This document shows, piece by piece, positions 63,974 to 64,000 of a stretch of DNA of 64,000 bases (position 1 is the stretch's first letter; every line of letters starts with the position of its first letter). This stretch comes from Streptococcus panodentis (GTDB lineage: Bacteria > Bacillota > Bacilli > Lactobacillales > Streptococcaceae), in contig NZ_QFAY01000011.1 in NCBI RefSeq assembly GCF_017884005.1, positions 1-64,000 on the forward strand, written 5' to 3'. The notes beneath the pieces were generated by a model. The model saw nothing but the letters and a program-made list of their open reading frames with translations, was not told the DNA's origin and did no database searches. Made by a program: the position numbers and the translations under genes.

Positions 63974-64000
63974 ATGTCACAGATTCTAAAAGACGACCTG
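63974..64000 (+). CDS. Start of an unidentified, CcpA-controlled gene (partial)
   Basis: ATG at 63974 behind AAAAGGAGAG; nine codons (MSQILKDDL) are present before the window ends. It has a strong cre-overlapped promoter. The product cannot be identified from so little. Confidence 0.6.

Overview
The window comes from a viridans-group Streptococcus, most like the Streptococcus sanguinis/gordonii end of the genus. The evidence is the 5S-tRNA cluster running into mreCD and pcsB, csRNA genes with CiaR boxes, a class B sortase, the complete purine gene run, and a bgaC/PTS/agaS cluster next to purB. Species is inferred from gene content and order, not measured.

Layout. 1-1650: end of a 5S rRNA and 17 tRNA genes, none encoding CCA. 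1727-5447: mreC, mreD, pcsB (with a WalR-type box) and prs. 5448-12964: repeat-rich spacers around a secreted protein with a cut-off LPKTS sorting signal, a class B sortase, then an aminotransferase-recO-plsX-acpP operon; a ~197 bp inverted repeat pair brackets the block. 12965-36051: purC, L, F, M, N, H, D, E, K and B, all the enzymes from PRPP to IMP plus the PurB step shared with AMP synthesis. prs upstream supplies PRPP.

The purine run is broken by AT-rich accessory genes that look foreign: a TIGR04141/DUF6119-like protein after purH, a non-specific-nuclease-like protein after purK, a coiled-coil plus T5orf172/GIY-YIG-like protein before purB, and a Sll1717-like P-loop ATPase after purB. 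At purH and purB the inserted gene is followed by a second copy of the last 44 codons plus stop of the interrupted purine gene, then the native-looking terminator. The duplicated tail is the same length at both sites, the differences are nearly all silent, and no recombinase is present. Two related structured-RNA-like elements with covarying stems (34616-34733 and 37976-38112) flank purB and its cargo. A small gene between purK and purB is broken by a nonsense codon. A RelB/RelE-type toxin-antitoxin pair and a CHAP amidase gene lie between purH and purD.

38124-51061: a flavodoxin-like reductase with its TetR regulator and paired operators; dhaKLM; and a catabolite-controlled galactoside cluster (GntR/UTRA regulator, GH35 beta-galactosidase, mannose-family PTS, agaS, lacD, galM). 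51216-56044: three CiaR-type csRNA genes around an apparently leaderless ruvB and a type VII secretion module. In that module the lipase-like toxin carries its targeting domain at the C-terminus, as in staphylococcal TslA, beside a likely immunity protein and two small helical partners, one apparently frameshifted. 56164-64000: LMW-PTP, a MORN protein and an OatA-like acyltransferase; adhE with overlapping cre and Rex sites; a 174 bp tandem repeat; a membrane protein; a decayed cephalosporin deacetylase/acetylxylan esterase; and the start of a cre-controlled gene.
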